A stretch of DNA of 64,000 nucleotides from Actinoplanes sp. NBRC 103695 (GCF_030269485.1 NZ_BSTL01000007.1:323204-387203), one strand, 5' to 3'; shown: positions 26,728 through 36,628, counted from the stretch's first letter. The notes: generated by a model from the sequence alone, not told the origin. Made by a program: numbers and translations.

Positions 26728-27753
26728 ATGCCGTCGCAACGGCCGACTCTTCTCCAGGTCGCCCAACGGGCGGGGGTCTCCCGCAGCACGGCCTCGTTCG
26801 TCCTGGCCGGACGCCATGTGGACATGCGGATCTCCGAGGAGGCCCGGCAGCGGGTGCTGCGCGCGGCGGAGGAACTCGACTACCGGCCCAACCTGATGGC
26901 GCGCAGCCTGCGCACCAAGGTGACCAAGACGATCGCGCTGGTCTCCGACACCATCGCCTCCGATCCGTACGCCGGCCGCGCCATCCACGGCAGTCTCGCC
27001 GCCGCCGTCGCGCACGGGCATCTGCTCTTCATCGGCGAGACCGAGGGCGACCCGGTGATCGAGGAGAAACTGATCTCCGACCTGCTCGACCGGCAGGTCG
27101 ACGCGTTCGTCTACGCGAGCATGTCCACCCGCTACGTACGCCTGCCGAAACTGTTGCGCGGCTCCAAGGTGGCCCTGCTCAACTGCCTCACCCGGGCGGC
27201 CGCCCCGGCCCAGCACGCGGTCATCCCCGACGAGGTCGCGGCCGGCTGGAGCGCCGCGCAGGTGGTCGTCGAGGCCGGCCACCGCACCGGCATCCACCTG
27301 GTCGGAAACCTTGCCGAGCACGTGTTCGCGGGGCGCGAGCGGGTGGCCGGCATCCGCGAGGGGCTGGCGCAGGCAGGGGCCCGACCGGCCGGGACGATCG
27401 ACTGCGACTGGTGGCCCGACCCGGCGTACGAGGCGGTCCACGCGGCGCTCGCCGGAGGGCTGCGGCCGCGGGTGCTGATCTGCCTCAACGACCGGATCGC
27501 GCTGGGCGCCTACCAGGCGTTGCGGGAGGCCGGATTCACCGTCCCGGATGACGTCTCGGTGCTCTCTTTCGATGACTCCGACCTGGCCGCGTGGCTCCGG
27601 CCGCCGCTGACCAGCATCGCGCTGCCGCACTACCAGATGGGGTGGCGGGCGGTGGAACTGCTGCTCAGCCCCGATGCCGAGCCGGGCGTGGTGCGGGTGC
27701 CGATGCCCGTGCGCGCCAGGGCATCGGTCGGTAAGCCGGTCGACCTGACCTGA
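26728..27753 (+). CDS. LacI-family transcription regulator
   Basis: From ATG 26728 the protein has 341 residues. The LacI helix-turn-helix is TLLQVAQRAGVSRSTASFVL, with the hinge YRPNLMARSLRTK. A periplasmic-binding-like sugar domain follows, with ICLNDRIALGAYQAL and VLSFDDSDLAAWLRPPLTSI. No sugar-uptake or catabolic genes are adjacent, so the ligand is unknown. It lies 14 bp after the second LOG gene. Confidence 0.93.
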   Translation: MPSQRPTLLQVAQRAGVSRSTASFVLAGRHVDMRISEEARQRVLRAAEELDYRPNLMARSLRTKVTKTIALVSDTIASDPYAGRAIHGSLAAAVAHGHLLFIGETEGDPVIEEKLISDLLDRQVDAFVYASMSTRYVRLPKLLRGSKVALLNCLTRAAAPAQHAVIPDEVAAGWSAAQVVVEAGHRTGIHLVGNLAEHVFAGRERVAGIREGLAQAGARPAGTIDCDWWPDPAYEAVHAALAGGLRPRVLICLNDRIALGAYQALREAGFTVPDDVSVLSFDDSDLAAWLRPPLTSIALPHYQMGWRAVELLLSPDAEPGVVRVPMPVRARASVGKPVDLT

Positions 27754-27820
27754 CGGGCGACAGACACCCGCCCCGCCGCGGGGCTACGGTCCACTGTGAT
27801 TCCCTGATCGGAGGTGCGCG

Positions 27821-28249
27821 GTGACCCGGAAACGTGTCCTGCTGCTCGGCGCCCTCCTGGCCGTGGCCGGCGTCGGCGCGCCCACCACGATGATCCTGAT
27901 GTCCGATCACCGCGACGCGACCGACCCGCCGCCCGCGCCGCCCCGGATCGCCACCCAGCCGGTCCAGCCCGCGGTCCAGCCGATCGTCGCCGGAACTCCC
28001 GCGCCCGTCTCGGCGGCGCCGGTCACCGAGGTGGTGGTCACCACGTTGCCGCCCGCCCTGGCCACGCCCGTCCTGTCCACTCCGGCCCTGTCCACTCCGG
28101 CGGGACCGGCTACCACGTCGGGCCGGCCGGACCCGCTCACGATCCGTAAGCCCGTCGTGCAGGTCTCCGCGCCGCCACCCCTGTCGACCGGCGACCCCGT
28201 CGCCCAGCCGCCGCCACTGACCGGCGACGACGACGAACCCCCGGGCTGA
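27821..28249 (+). CDS. Secreted or anchored proline/threonine-rich hypothetical protein
   Basis: The start GTG 27821 has GGAGG 8 bp upstream. A signal-type helix (about residues 6-26, VLLLGALLAVAGVGAPTTM) is followed by a low-complexity Pro/Ala/Thr/Val region for the rest of the 142 residues. There is no globular domain or sorting motif. It is probably exported and extended. No function can be proposed. Confidence 0.65.
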   Translation: MTRKRVLLLGALLAVAGVGAPTTMILMSDHRDATDPPPAPPRIATQPVQPAVQPIVAGTPAPVSAAPVTEVVVTTLPPALATPVLSTPALSTPAGPATTSGRPDPLTIRKPVVQVSAPPPLSTGDPVAQPPPLTGDDDEPPG

Positions 28250-28292
28250 CCTGTGGTGAGGGCTGTCGTACCCGCGTGGTCTGATTGATGCC

Positions 28293-31200
28293 GTGAGCAC
28301 TCAGGCGACCTCTCCGGCGGCCCGCCGCCCGGCGTTTCGTCTGGTGCGGCGCCTGCCCGAGGCGGTTGTCCCGCTGCGGGCGGACCCCCTCCAGGAGCAT
28401 GTGATCGGCCACACCGACGGCCCGATGCTCGTCCTCGGCGGCCCCGGCACCGGCAAGACGTCGACGCTGGTCGAGGCGGTCGCCGCGCGGATCGCCTCCG
28501 GCGTCGACCCCGAGCGCATCCTGGTTCTCACCTTCGGCCGCCGCGGCGCCGCGTCCCTGCGCGACCGGATCGAGGCGCGGATCGCCGGCGACGAGAGCCG
28601 CATCGTGCACGAGCCGTTGGTCAGGACCTTTCATGCGTACGCCTTCGGCCTGCTCCGCCGCGCCGCCGCCGAGCGCGGCGAACCGTCCCCGCGCCTGCTC
28701 ACCGGCCCCGAACAGGACCTGATCATCCGCGAGCTGCTGTCCGTCATCGGCGAGGCGCTCGACCCGTACGGCTGGCCCGACGCTCTACGCCCCGCGCTGC
28801 CCACCAGGGCGTTCGCCCAGCAGCTCCGCGACCTGATGCAGCGAGCGGCCGAGCGCGGCGTCGGCCCGGTCGACCTGGCCCGCCTCGGCGAGCGCCTGGG
28901 CCGCGACGACTGGCCGGCCGCCGCCCGGTTCATCCGGGAGTACGTCGCGGTCCTCGCCCTGCGCGACGCCACCACCCGGGGCTCCACCGCCTACGACCCC
29001 GCCGAGCTGGTGCGCGCCGCCTCGGGCCTGCTCACCGACGACCCGTCCCTCCTGGACGCGGAGCGCCGCCGACTCTCCCACATCTACGTCGACGAGCTGG
29101 CCGAGACCGACCCCGCCCAGATCGAGTTGTTGTCGCTCGTCGCCGGCGGCGGAGTCCCCCTGGTCGCGTTCGCCGATCCGGACTCCTCCATCTACGGCTT
29201 CCGAGGCGCCGATCCCACCGTGGTGGCTGAATTCCCCCACCACTTCCGCACCGCATCCGGTGCTCTGGCCGAGACCCTGACATTGCACACCAGCTACCGA
29301 GCGACCACCCCGATGCTCACGGCCACCGCAAACGTCACCACCCACATGCGCGGCCCCCAACGCCACCGCTACCTGCACGCCCCCACCCCACCCGCCGCGC
29401 CCCCGTCCAACGCGCCCCCGTCCGCCGCGCTGCCACCCGCCGCCGCCTCGCCACCCGCCGCCGCGCCGCCATCCACCGATGGCCCGCTGCCCACCGACGC
29501 CCCTTCTCCCGGCGACGACGGCACTCCTCCTTCCACCGCGGCACTCACCTCGCCAAGTCCCGCGACCTCGGGTGACTTCGCGACCTCGGGTGACTTCGCG
29601 ACCTCGGGTGACTTCGCGACCTCGGGTGACTTCGCGACCTCGGGTGACTTCGCGACCTCGGGTGACTTCGCGACCCCGGGTGACTCCGCGACCCCGGGCG
29701 GGCTCGGGGCTGCGGCGGAGGTGCGGACGTTTCGGACTCCGGGCAGCGAGACCGCCTACGTCGCGCACGTTCTGCGGGAGGCGCACCTCATCCACGGCGT
29801 GCCCTGGTCGCGGATGGCTGTCCTGATGCGATCGACGTCGTTGCAGCTGGCTTCGTTGCAGCGGGGGCTGACCGCCTCGGGGGTGCCCACCGTCACCCAC
29901 GCGGAGGATCTGCCGCTTCATCTGCAGCCGGCGGTGGCGCCGTTCCTGTTGCTGCTCCGCTGTGCGCTGGAACCGGAGCTTCTCGACGAGGAAGCCGCCG
30001 TCGCCCTGCTGCACTCGCCGCTGGGCGGAGCCGATCCGCTGGCCGAGCGGCGGCTCCGGCAGGGTCTGCGGGCGCTGGCGCTGTCGGCGGGTGACCGGCG
30101 GCCCTCCGGCGAGCTGCTGGTCGACGCGGTCCGCGACCCGGCGGGGCTGGACATGGTCGAGCGCCGGTGGGCGGCGCCCGCGCAGCAGGTGTCGCGGCTG
30201 CTCGCCGTGGCGCGGGAGGCCGCGGCCGAGCCGGGGGCGTCGGCCGAGCAGGTGCTGTGGACGGTCTGGCGGGCCAGCGGGCTTTCCGAACGCTGGTACG
30301 CCCTCAGCACCCGCACCACCACCATCGACCCGGCGGCGGACGGCGGCCGTGCCCGGCAGTGGCGTGCCGAAGCCGCCGACCGTGACCTGGACGCGATGGT
30401 GGTGCTCTTCGACGCAGCCGCCCGGTTCGTGGACCGGTTGCCCGGCGCGCGCACCGAGGTCTTCCTCGACCATGTGCTCGGCCAGGACCTGCCGGCGGAT
30501 TCGATCGCCCCGAGCGCCGACCGCGGTGAAGCGGTCCGGCTGCTCACCGCCCACGCCGCCAAGGGCCTGGAGTGGGATGTCGTGGTGCTGGCCGGTGTCC
30601 AGGAGGGCATCTGGCCGGACCTGCGTCTGCGTGGCAGCCTGCTCGGCTCCGAACGGCTGGTCGACTTCCTGGCCGGCCGCGCCTCCTCGGGTGCCGCGGC
30701 CGTGGTCGGCGAGACGTCCGCGCTGCTCGACGAGGAGCGCCGCCTGTTCTACGTGGCGGCGACCCGGGCCCGCCGCAAGCTGGTCGTCACGGCCGTGGCC
30801 TCCGCCGGTGTCGGTGGCGCCGACGGCGAGGAGCAGCCGTCCCGCTTCCTCACCGAGCTGGCCGGCACCTACGGCCCGCCCGGCGCCACCCCGCCCCCGG
30901 CCGATCCGGAGGACCCGGGCCCACCCGAGCCGCCCGACCCCGGCCCGCCCGACCCCACCGATCCCGGCGACCCCGTCGATCCGGCGGACCCGCTCGATCC
31001 CACTGATCCGGCCGATCCCAGCGATCCCACCGATCCGACCGATCCGGCCGATCCCGCGGATCCGGGTCCGGCTGCCGTCGACGAGAAGGTCGACGGCAGC
31101 CGGCCCGGTGCGGACGGGCGGGTGCCGGAGCAGCGGCGCGGCGACGACCACCTCGCCGTCGAGGTGGGTGCGGGGCGGGCACCCCGGGCTCTGACGCTGG

Positions 31201-32156
31201 CGGCGCTGGTGGCTGAGCTGCGTACCGTCGTGGTCTCGCCGGACCAGAATCCTGCCCGGCGGCGCGCCGCGGCCGCCGAGCTCGCCAAGCTGGCGGCCGC
31301 CGGAGTGCCGGGCGCGCATCCGGACCAGTGGTGGGGCCTGCGCGGGTTGTCCGACGACCGGCCGCTCGTCGACCCGGGTGATCCGGTCAAGGTCACGCCT
31401 TCCTCCATGGAGAGCGCGTTGCGTTGCAGCCTGCGCTGGCTGCTGGAACGGCACGGCGGTGCGGCGCCGCCCGGGCCGGCTCAGGGCGTCGGCAATCTGG
31501 TGCACGCGGCCGCCATGCTCGCCGAGGATGCCAACGCGGATCGGGAGCAGCTGGTCGAGTACGTGTCGGCCCGCTTCGACGCGATCGAGCTGGCCGCCCG
31601 CTGGCTGGCCGGACCGGAGCACGACCGGGCCCAGGCCATGGTGGACAAGCTGTTGCGCTGGCTGGCGAAGAACCCGCGCCGGCTGCTCGCGATCGAGCAC
31701 GAGTTCACCGTGCGGCTGGACGACCCGCAGCGGCCGATCCAGCTGACCGGCCGGGTGGACCGGCTGGAGGTCGACGAGCAGGGCCGGCTGGTCGTGATCG
31801 ACCTGAAGACGGGCAAGACGACGGCGGTCACCGCATCCGATCTGACCGAGCACGCGCAGCTCGCGGGTTATCAGGCGGCGGTGGACGCGGGCGCCTTCGA
31901 CGAGTTGCACGGCGGCCGGGAGAGTGGCGGCGCCGCCCTGGTCCAGCTGGGACCGAGCAAGGACGCGCGCGAGCAGATGCAAGTGCCGCTGGCCGAGGCG
32001 GACGATCCGGACTGGGCGTACGCGATGGTCCGCCGCACCGCCGACACGATGGCCGCCGCGACGTTCTCCGCGGTGGCGAACAACCGTTGCCGGATCTGCC
32101 CGGTCCAGACCAGCTGCCCGGTCTCGGGGCGAGGGCGCCAGGTAGTGGAACCGTGA
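28293..32156 (+). CDS. adnA: AdnA-like helicase-nuclease subunit (DNA double-strand-break resection)
   Basis: The 1287-residue protein is a UvrD-type helicase with a C-terminal RecB-like nuclease. Walker A is GGPGTGKT (49-56); the Walker B region reads VDELAETDP instead of the usual DEYQDT, so this motor may be weaker, as known for AdnA. Helicase motifs TAHAAKGLEWDVVVLAG and YVAATRARRKL are present. Nuclease motif: VVIDLKTGKT. Cysteines in RCSLRW and CRICPVQTSCP probably hold a 4Fe-4S cluster. Two low-complexity inserts are unusual: TSGDFA repeats near 424-471 and DP-rich repeats near 868-927. adnB follows after 13 bp. Confidence 0.9.
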   Translation: MSTQATSPAARRPAFRLVRRLPEAVVPLRADPLQEHVIGHTDGPMLVLGGPGTGKTSTLVEAVAARIASGVDPERILVLTFGRRGAASLRDRIEARIAGDESRIVHEPLVRTFHAYAFGLLRRAAAERGEPSPRLLTGPEQDLIIRELLSVIGEALDPYGWPDALRPALPTRAFAQQLRDLMQRAAERGVGPVDLARLGERLGRDDWPAAARFIREYVAVLALRDATTRGSTAYDPAELVRAASGLLTDDPSLLDAERRRLSHIYVDELAETDPAQIELLSLVAGGGVPLVAFADPDSSIYGFRGADPTVVAEFPHHFRTASGALAETLTLHTSYRATTPMLTATANVTTHMRGPQRHRYLHAPTPPAAPPSNAPPSAALPPAAASPPAAAPPSTDGPLPTDAPSPGDDGTPPSTAALTSPSPATSGDFATSGDFATSGDFATSGDFATSGDFATSGDFATPGDSATPGGLGAAAEVRTFRTPGSETAYVAHVLREAHLIHGVPWSRMAVLMRSTSLQLASLQRGLTASGVPTVTHAEDLPLHLQPAVAPFLLLLRCALEPELLDEEAAVALLHSPLGGADPLAERRLRQGLRALALSAGDRRPSGELLVDAVRDPAGLDMVERRWAAPAQQVSRLLAVAREAAAEPGASAEQVLWTVWRASGLSERWYALSTRTTTIDPAADGGRARQWRAEAADRDLDAMVVLFDAAARFVDRLPGARTEVFLDHVLGQDLPADSIAPSADRGEAVRLLTAHAAKGLEWDVVVLAGVQEGIWPDLRLRGSLLGSERLVDFLAGRASSGAAAVVGETSALLDEERRLFYVAATRARRKLVVTAVASAGVGGADGEEQPSRFLTELAGTYGPPGATPPPADPEDPGPPEPPDPGPPDPTDPGDPVDPADPLDPTDPADPSDPTDPTDPADPADPGPAAVDEKVDGSRPGADGRVPEQRRGDDHLAVEVGAGRAPRALTLAALVAELRTVVVSPDQNPARRRAAAAELAKLAAAGVPGAHPDQWWGLRGLSDDRPLVDPGDPVKVTPSSMESALRCSLRWLLERHGGAAPPGPAQGVGNLVHAAAMLAEDANADREQLVEYVSARFDAIELAARWLAGPEHDRAQAMVDKLLRWLAKNPRRLLAIEHEFTVRLDDPQRPIQLTGRVDRLEVDEQGRLVVIDLKTGKTTAVTASDLTEHAQLAGYQAAVDAGAFDELHGGRESGGAALVQLGPSKDAREQMQVPLAEADDPDWAYAMVRRTADTMAAATFSAVANNRCRICPVQTSCPVSGRGRQVVEP
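29562..29705 (+). repeat. 18-bp tandem repeat inside adnA
   Basis: Six perfect copies of GCGACCTCGGGTGACTTC (29562-29669) and two altered copies (29670-29705) encode ATSGDF repeats. They lie between helicase motifs in a Pro/Ala/Ser-rich insert (about residues 360-475) and remain in frame. Confidence 0.92.
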
Positions 32157-32169
32157 AAAAAGAGGAACC

Positions 32170-35100
32170 GTGACCCAACCGTCCCTGTTCACCGAGGGGC
32201 CGCCCCGGCCACGCCGGCAAGCCGACGCCGGACCGCGCTACACCCCGCTCGAGCTGGCCCGCCTGCTGCGCCTGCACCCGCCGACGCGGGAGCAGACCGA
32301 CATCATCGCCGCGCCGGTGGAGCCGATCCTGGTGGTCGCGGGCGCGGGTTCCGGCAAGACCGAGACGATGGCGTCGCGGGTGGTCTGGCTGGTCGCCAAC
32401 GGGTACGCCCACCCGGACCAGATCCTCGGCCTGACCTTCACCCGGAAGGCCGCAGGCGAACTCGCCCACCGGATCCGCACCCGGCTGGGCCAGCTGGTCC
32501 GCCGCCTGGGCCGGGACGACGCGCTGGCCGGCGAGGCGACCGTCGCCACCTACCACTCGTACGCCGCCCGCGTCGTCACCGAGCACGGCCTGCGAGCGGG
32601 CTTCGAGCCGTCCGCCCGGCTGCTCACCGAGGCGGCCCGCTGGCAGATCGTGGATTCGCTGGTCAGGTCGTACACGGGGGAGATGACCGGCCTGAACCGC
32701 GCCCCGGGCACGGTGACCGACGACGTGCTCGCGCTGGCCGGCGAGCTAGCCGAGCACCTGGTCACGCCGGACGAGCTGGCGGCCTGGACCGGGCGGTTCA
32801 CCGGGGAGGTGCAGTCGCTGCCGGGCCGGGTCTACAAGGACGTGTCGGACATGCTCCAGCGGCAGCGCCACCGGCTCACCCTGCTGCCCCTGGTGCGCCG
32901 CTACGAGCAGCGCAAACTCGACCTGGAGGCGATGGACTTCGGCGACCAGATGGCCCGGGCGGCGCGGGTGGCGCGGGATCATCCGGAGGTCGGCGAGATC
33001 GAGCGCGGCCGGTTCCGGGTGGTGCTGCTGGACGAGTACCAGGACACCAGCCACGCCCAGGTGACGATGCTGAACGCGCTGTTCGGCGGCGGCCATCCGG
33101 TGACCGCGGTGGGCGACCCCTGCCAGTCGATCTACGGCTGGCGGGGCGCCTCGGCGGGGACGCTGGACAGGTTCCCGGGCGAGTTCGCGCGGCGGGACGG
33201 CCGGGACGCCGCGGTGCTGACGCTGAGCAAGTCGTGGCGGAACCGGCCGGAGATCCTGGACGTGGCGAACGCGTTGTCCGCACCGCTGCGCGCGGCGGGC
33301 GCCCGGGTCTCCGAGCTGGTGCCGGCGCAGCGGACCGCGGAGGGGGTGGGCGGCCGGACGGTGGCGTGCGCGCTGCTGCCCACGTACGTGCAAGAGGCCG
33401 AGTGGATCGCCGACTCGATGCTCACCGCCTGGCGGATCAGCGCCGGGATGCCGGACAAGCCCGCCGCCGAGATCCCGGTGGAGAAGCGGCCGACGAGCGC
33501 GGTCCTGGTCCGGGTGCGCAGTCAGATCGCGGTGCTGGAGGAGGCGCTGCGGGCGCGCGGCCTGCCGGTCGAGGTGGTCGGCCTGGGTGGTCTGCTGGAC
33601 ACCCCCGAGGTACGCGACGTGGTGTGCACGCTGCGGGTGCTGGCCGACCCGGCGGACGGCGCGTCCCTGTTGCGCCTGCTCACCGGCGCCCGCTGGCGGA
33701 TCGGCCCGCGCGACCTGGTGGCCCTGCACCGGCGTGCCCGGTCGCTGGCCGCGGCCCGGGCGGCCGCCGTGAACGACGAGGAGCCGGACGAGGTGGTGGG
33801 CGACCGGCTGGACGACGCCACGCTGGTCGAGGCCATGGCCGACCTGGGCGCGGCGCAGCAGTACTCGGCGGAGGCGTACGCCCGGCTGCGGTCGTACGCG
33901 CGGGAGCTTGCCGAGCTGCGCAAACGTCTCGACCAGCCGCTCCCGGACCTGGTCGCGGACATCGAGCGCACGATCGGCCTGGACGTCGAGGTGGCGGTCC
34001 GCGGATGGCAGACGGGCGACGCCGGGCTGGCCCGCGGTCACCTGGACACCCTGGGTGATGTGGCGGCGCGCTACGCGGGTGACACCGACGGCGGCACGCT
34101 CGCCGGTTTCCTGGCCTTCCTGACCGCGGCCGAGGAGGAGGAGCGCGGCCTGGAGCCGGGGCAGGTGGATGTCGTCGAGGGCGCCGTGCAGATCCTGACC
34201 GCGCACGCGGCGAAGGGCCTGGAGTGGGACGTGGTCGCGGTGGCCGGCCTGGCCAAGGGCGTGTGGCCGGGCCTGGTGCGCAGCTCGGACCACTACCTGA
34301 TGGGAATGGGCGTGCTGCCGTTCCCGCTGCGCGGCGACCGGGACGGGTTGCCGCTGCTGGACCTGTCGGAGGCGGCGGATCAGAAGGATGTCGCGACCGC
34401 GCTGGGCACGTTCGCCGCGGATTGGCGCGGGCATGACGAGCGGGAGGAGCGGAGGCTCGCGTACGTGGCGGTGACCCGTCCCCGCCGGCTGCTGCTGTGT
34501 TCGGCGTACTGGTGGGGTGACGGTGTGAAGAAGCCCCGTGGCCCGTCGGTGTTCCTGAACGAGGTGCGGGAGAGCTGCCTGGCCGGCGCCGGCGTGGTGG
34601 ACGTGTGGACGCCGGAGCCGGCCCCGGACGCGACGAACCCGAGCGCCGAGCTGGTGGCGTCGGCGGAGTGGCCGGCTGACCCGCTGGGTCTGCGCCGCCC
34701 GGCGATGCAGGCGGCCGCCGACCTGATCCGCCGGATGATCACCATGCCGGAGCCGGACGCCGCGGTCGCGTTCGCCGAACTGGCCGAGGCCGACCCGGAG
34801 ATCGCCGAGCGGGCGGGCATGGCCGCCGACCTGGTCGGGCTCCCGGAGGCGAAGGAGGCCGGCGACCCGGCGGTCGAGCGCTGGCGTACCGAGGCGACCA
34901 TGCTGCTGGCCGAGCGCTCCGAACGCGCCCGCCGGGACGGGCCGCTCGAGGTCGCCGTGCCACCGCACCTGTCCGTGTCCCAGCTCGTGGTGCTGCGCCG
35001 CGACCCGCAGCGGCTGGCCCGCTCGCTGCGCCGGCCGCTGCCGCAGACCCCGGCCCCGTACGCCCGCCGCGGCACCGCCTTCCACGCCTGGCTGGAGCAG

Positions 35101-35556
35101 CGCTTCGGCTCGGTCCGCCTGCTCGACCTGGACGAGCTGCCCGGCGCGGCGGACGAGGACGCGGCCGGCGACGAGCAGCTGGCCGCCCTGCAGGAGGCGT
35201 TCCTGGCCGGCGAGTGGGCGAACCGTTCCCCGGTCGAGGTGGAGGTCCCGTTCGCGACCACGATCGCCGGGGTGGTCGTCCGGGGCCGGATGGACGCGGT
35301 GTTCGCCGATCCGGGCGGCCGGTACGACGTGATCGACTGGAAGACGGGCCGTCAGCCGGGACCGGCCGAGGCGTCCGCGGCGGCGGTGCAGCTGTCCGCG
35401 TACCGGATCGCCTGGGCCTCTCTGGCGAACGTGCCGGTGACGCATGTGCGGGCCGGCTTCCACTACGTCGGGGAGGGCGCCACGGTGCGGCCCGCCGACC
35501 TGATGGACCCGGCCGAGCTGGCGGCGTTACTCGAAGACCTCCCCGAGCAGAGCTAG
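32170..35556 (+). CDS. adnB: AdnB-like helicase-nuclease subunit
   Basis: The 1128-residue partner of AdnA has a full UvrD motor: AGAGSGKTET (Walker A, about 57-66), LLDEYQDTSHAQ (Walker B), GDPCQSIYGWRGA, and TAHAAKGLEWDVVAVAG. The C-terminal nuclease carries MDAVF and VIDWKTGRQPG and lacks Fe-S cysteines, as in AdnB. Together they should unwind and cut DNA ends in the RecBCD-like mycobacterial AdnAB manner. The start GTG 32170 has GAGGA just upstream. The 3' end overlaps the convergent next gene by 30 bp. Confidence 0.92.
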   Translation: MTQPSLFTEGPPRPRRQADAGPRYTPLELARLLRLHPPTREQTDIIAAPVEPILVVAGAGSGKTETMASRVVWLVANGYAHPDQILGLTFTRKAAGELAHRIRTRLGQLVRRLGRDDALAGEATVATYHSYAARVVTEHGLRAGFEPSARLLTEAARWQIVDSLVRSYTGEMTGLNRAPGTVTDDVLALAGELAEHLVTPDELAAWTGRFTGEVQSLPGRVYKDVSDMLQRQRHRLTLLPLVRRYEQRKLDLEAMDFGDQMARAARVARDHPEVGEIERGRFRVVLLDEYQDTSHAQVTMLNALFGGGHPVTAVGDPCQSIYGWRGASAGTLDRFPGEFARRDGRDAAVLTLSKSWRNRPEILDVANALSAPLRAAGARVSELVPAQRTAEGVGGRTVACALLPTYVQEAEWIADSMLTAWRISAGMPDKPAAEIPVEKRPTSAVLVRVRSQIAVLEEALRARGLPVEVVGLGGLLDTPEVRDVVCTLRVLADPADGASLLRLLTGARWRIGPRDLVALHRRARSLAAARAAAVNDEEPDEVVGDRLDDATLVEAMADLGAAQQYSAEAYARLRSYARELAELRKRLDQPLPDLVADIERTIGLDVEVAVRGWQTGDAGLARGHLDTLGDVAARYAGDTDGGTLAGFLAFLTAAEEEERGLEPGQVDVVEGAVQILTAHAAKGLEWDVVAVAGLAKGVWPGLVRSSDHYLMGMGVLPFPLRGDRDGLPLLDLSEAADQKDVATALGTFAADWRGHDEREERRLAYVAVTRPRRLLLCSAYWWGDGVKKPRGPSVFLNEVRESCLAGAGVVDVWTPEPAPDATNPSAELVASAEWPADPLGLRRPAMQAAADLIRRMITMPEPDAAVAFAELAEADPEIAERAGMAADLVGLPEAKEAGDPAVERWRTEATMLLAERSERARRDGPLEVAVPPHLSVSQLVVLRRDPQRLARSLRRPLPQTPAPYARRGTAFHAWLEQRFGSVRLLDLDELPGAADEDAAGDEQLAALQEAFLAGEWANRSPVEVEVPFATTIAGVVVRGRMDAVFADPGGRYDVIDWKTGRQPGPAEASAAAVQLSAYRIAWASLANVPVTHVRAGFHYVGEGATVRPADLMDPAELAALLEDLPEQS

Positions 35557-35919
35557 CAGCGCGGTCGCGTAGGCCTCCTCGGCGGTGGGCGCGGTGAACA
35601 CCTCGGTGGTCTCGACCGAATATCCGTCATCGGTGCGGTGAAGGCTCCGGAACGTCCCGCCGAGGAGGTCCCGGAGCTGGTTCTCGCGGGGCAGCCAGAG
35701 GGTCTCCTCGATCTCCACGTCGTCCAGCGCCCACTCGGTGGTGCCGTTGAATCCGATCACCCGGCCCTCCGGCACCTGATGCACCTCGATGGTCATGTTG
35801 CTCAGCACGAACACCTCGTCGTCGAGGTCTCGATCGGGGATGGTGAACCGGTCGCCGGGGCCCGGTTTCCACACCAGTCCAGCGTCCTTGAGCTGCTGTG
35901 CCATCTGCACGCCGATCAC
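35527..35919 (-). CDS. Conserved actinobacterial hypothetical protein
   Basis: GTG 35919 lies 7 bp after AAGGAGG. The 130 residues begin [20 protein letters not shown] and continue with [35 protein letters not shown] and a final acidic helix. This matches a widespread actinobacterial family sometimes mislabelled as pilus assembly CpaE. No catalytic motif is visible. It is convergent with adnB (30-bp overlap) and divergent from cspA. Confidence 0.75.
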   Translation of the reverse strand: MIGVQMAQQLKDAGLVWKPGPGDRFTIPDRDLDDEVFVLSNMTIEVHQVPEGRVIGFNGTTEWALDDVEIEETLWLPRENQLRDLLGGTFRSLHRTDDGYSVETTEVFTAPTAEEAYATALLALLGEVFE

Positions 35920-35981
35920 TTGGCGGCCTCCTTCACCGTGCTACGCTCGCCCCGTTGTCAGTTTGGTTCCCAAGTACTCAG

Positions 35982-36015
35982 GAGCGCCTGTGGGGGAAGT
36001 CTGCCCCAGGCGCTC
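35982..36015 (+). promoter_or_regulatory. Strong hairpin followed by T-run in the csp leader
   Basis: GAGCGCCTG-T-GGGG (35982-35995) pairs with CCCCAGGCGCTC (36004-36015) to give a 12-bp stem with one bulged T and an 8-base loop; TTTGTCG follows. It lies about 125 bp before the csp start and after the probable promoter near 35955-35980. It could be a leader terminator or a cold-responsive structure. Confidence 0.6.
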
Positions 36016-36140
36016 TTTGTCGTAACCCGGGTCTTCCGGTCGGGCGATCAGTACGACAGCACGAGATCCGCGAAGTGCGGCTCTTACCACCCTCGCTCCC
36101 GCCGCCGAAGCGGGCGCGTTCGACCGTGGAGGACACGATC

Positions 36141-36344
36141 ATGGTTTTCGGCGTAGTGAAGTGGTTCAACGCGGACAAGGGCTACGGATTCATCACCCCG
36201 GAGGACGGCGGCGCTGACGTGTTCGCCCACTTCTCCGCGATCCAGAGCTCGGGCTACCGCAGCCTCGAGGAGAACCAGCGGGTCGAGTTCGAGGTGACCA
36301 CGGGCCAGAAGGGCCCGCAGGCCGCCAACATCCGCCCCGTCTGA
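36141..36344 (+). CDS. Cold-shock domain protein (CspA family)
   Basis: The 67-residue protein is a single cold-shock beta-barrel with RNP1 KGYGFITPE and RNP2 DVFAHFSAI. It binds single-stranded RNA/DNA and acts as an RNA chaperone. ATG 36141 has GTGGAGGA upstream. A leader of at least 125 bp and the terminator at 36376 mark it as a single-gene transcript. Confidence 0.95.
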   Translation: MVFGVVKWFNADKGYGFITPEDGGADVFAHFSAIQSSGYRSLEENQRVEFEVTTGQKGPQAANIRPV

Positions 36345-36375
36345 CAAGTGGCCCTTGTCAGCTGAAACACCAGGT

Positions 36376-36409
36376 CGGCGCCGTCTCCCCAAGTGGGGGC
36401 ACGGCGCCG
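36376..36409 (+). terminator. Terminator after the csp gene
   Basis: CGGCGCCGTCTCCCC, loop AAGT, GGGGGCACGGCGCCG. It is a 15-position stem with two mismatches, 31 bp after the stop, followed by a weak CTTGCATTTG tail. Confidence 0.8.
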
Positions 36410-36466
36410 CTTGCATTTGTTCGCACTTCGAGGCAACCAACTGATGATCACTGACGTCATAGGGGT

Positions 36467-36580
36467 ATGGAAACCGCACGCCGCGAGTTGACCTTCGTGC
36501 TCGGTGTCGCCCTGGTGGGCTTGATGCTGGTGACCCTGGTGGCTTTTGCCCCCTGGTACGACAGCCTGGTGCTGAGCTGA
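36467..36580 (+). CDS. Small single-helix membrane protein (37 residues)
   Basis: ATG 36467 opens a 38-codon frame ending TGA 36580. The protein is METARREL, then a membrane helix TFVLGVALVGLMLVTLVAF, then PWYDSLVLS. Charge layout fits an N-in single-pass protein. AGGGG lies close upstream but with poor spacing. Similar tiny proteins exist in related genera as far as I recall. Function unknown. Confidence 0.45.
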   Translation: METARRELTFVLGVALVGLMLVTLVAFAPWYDSLVLS

Positions 36581-36628
36581 CGCGAGGGCTTCACCGCCTC
36601 ACACCCGACGTGGTGTTCACTGGTAGGT

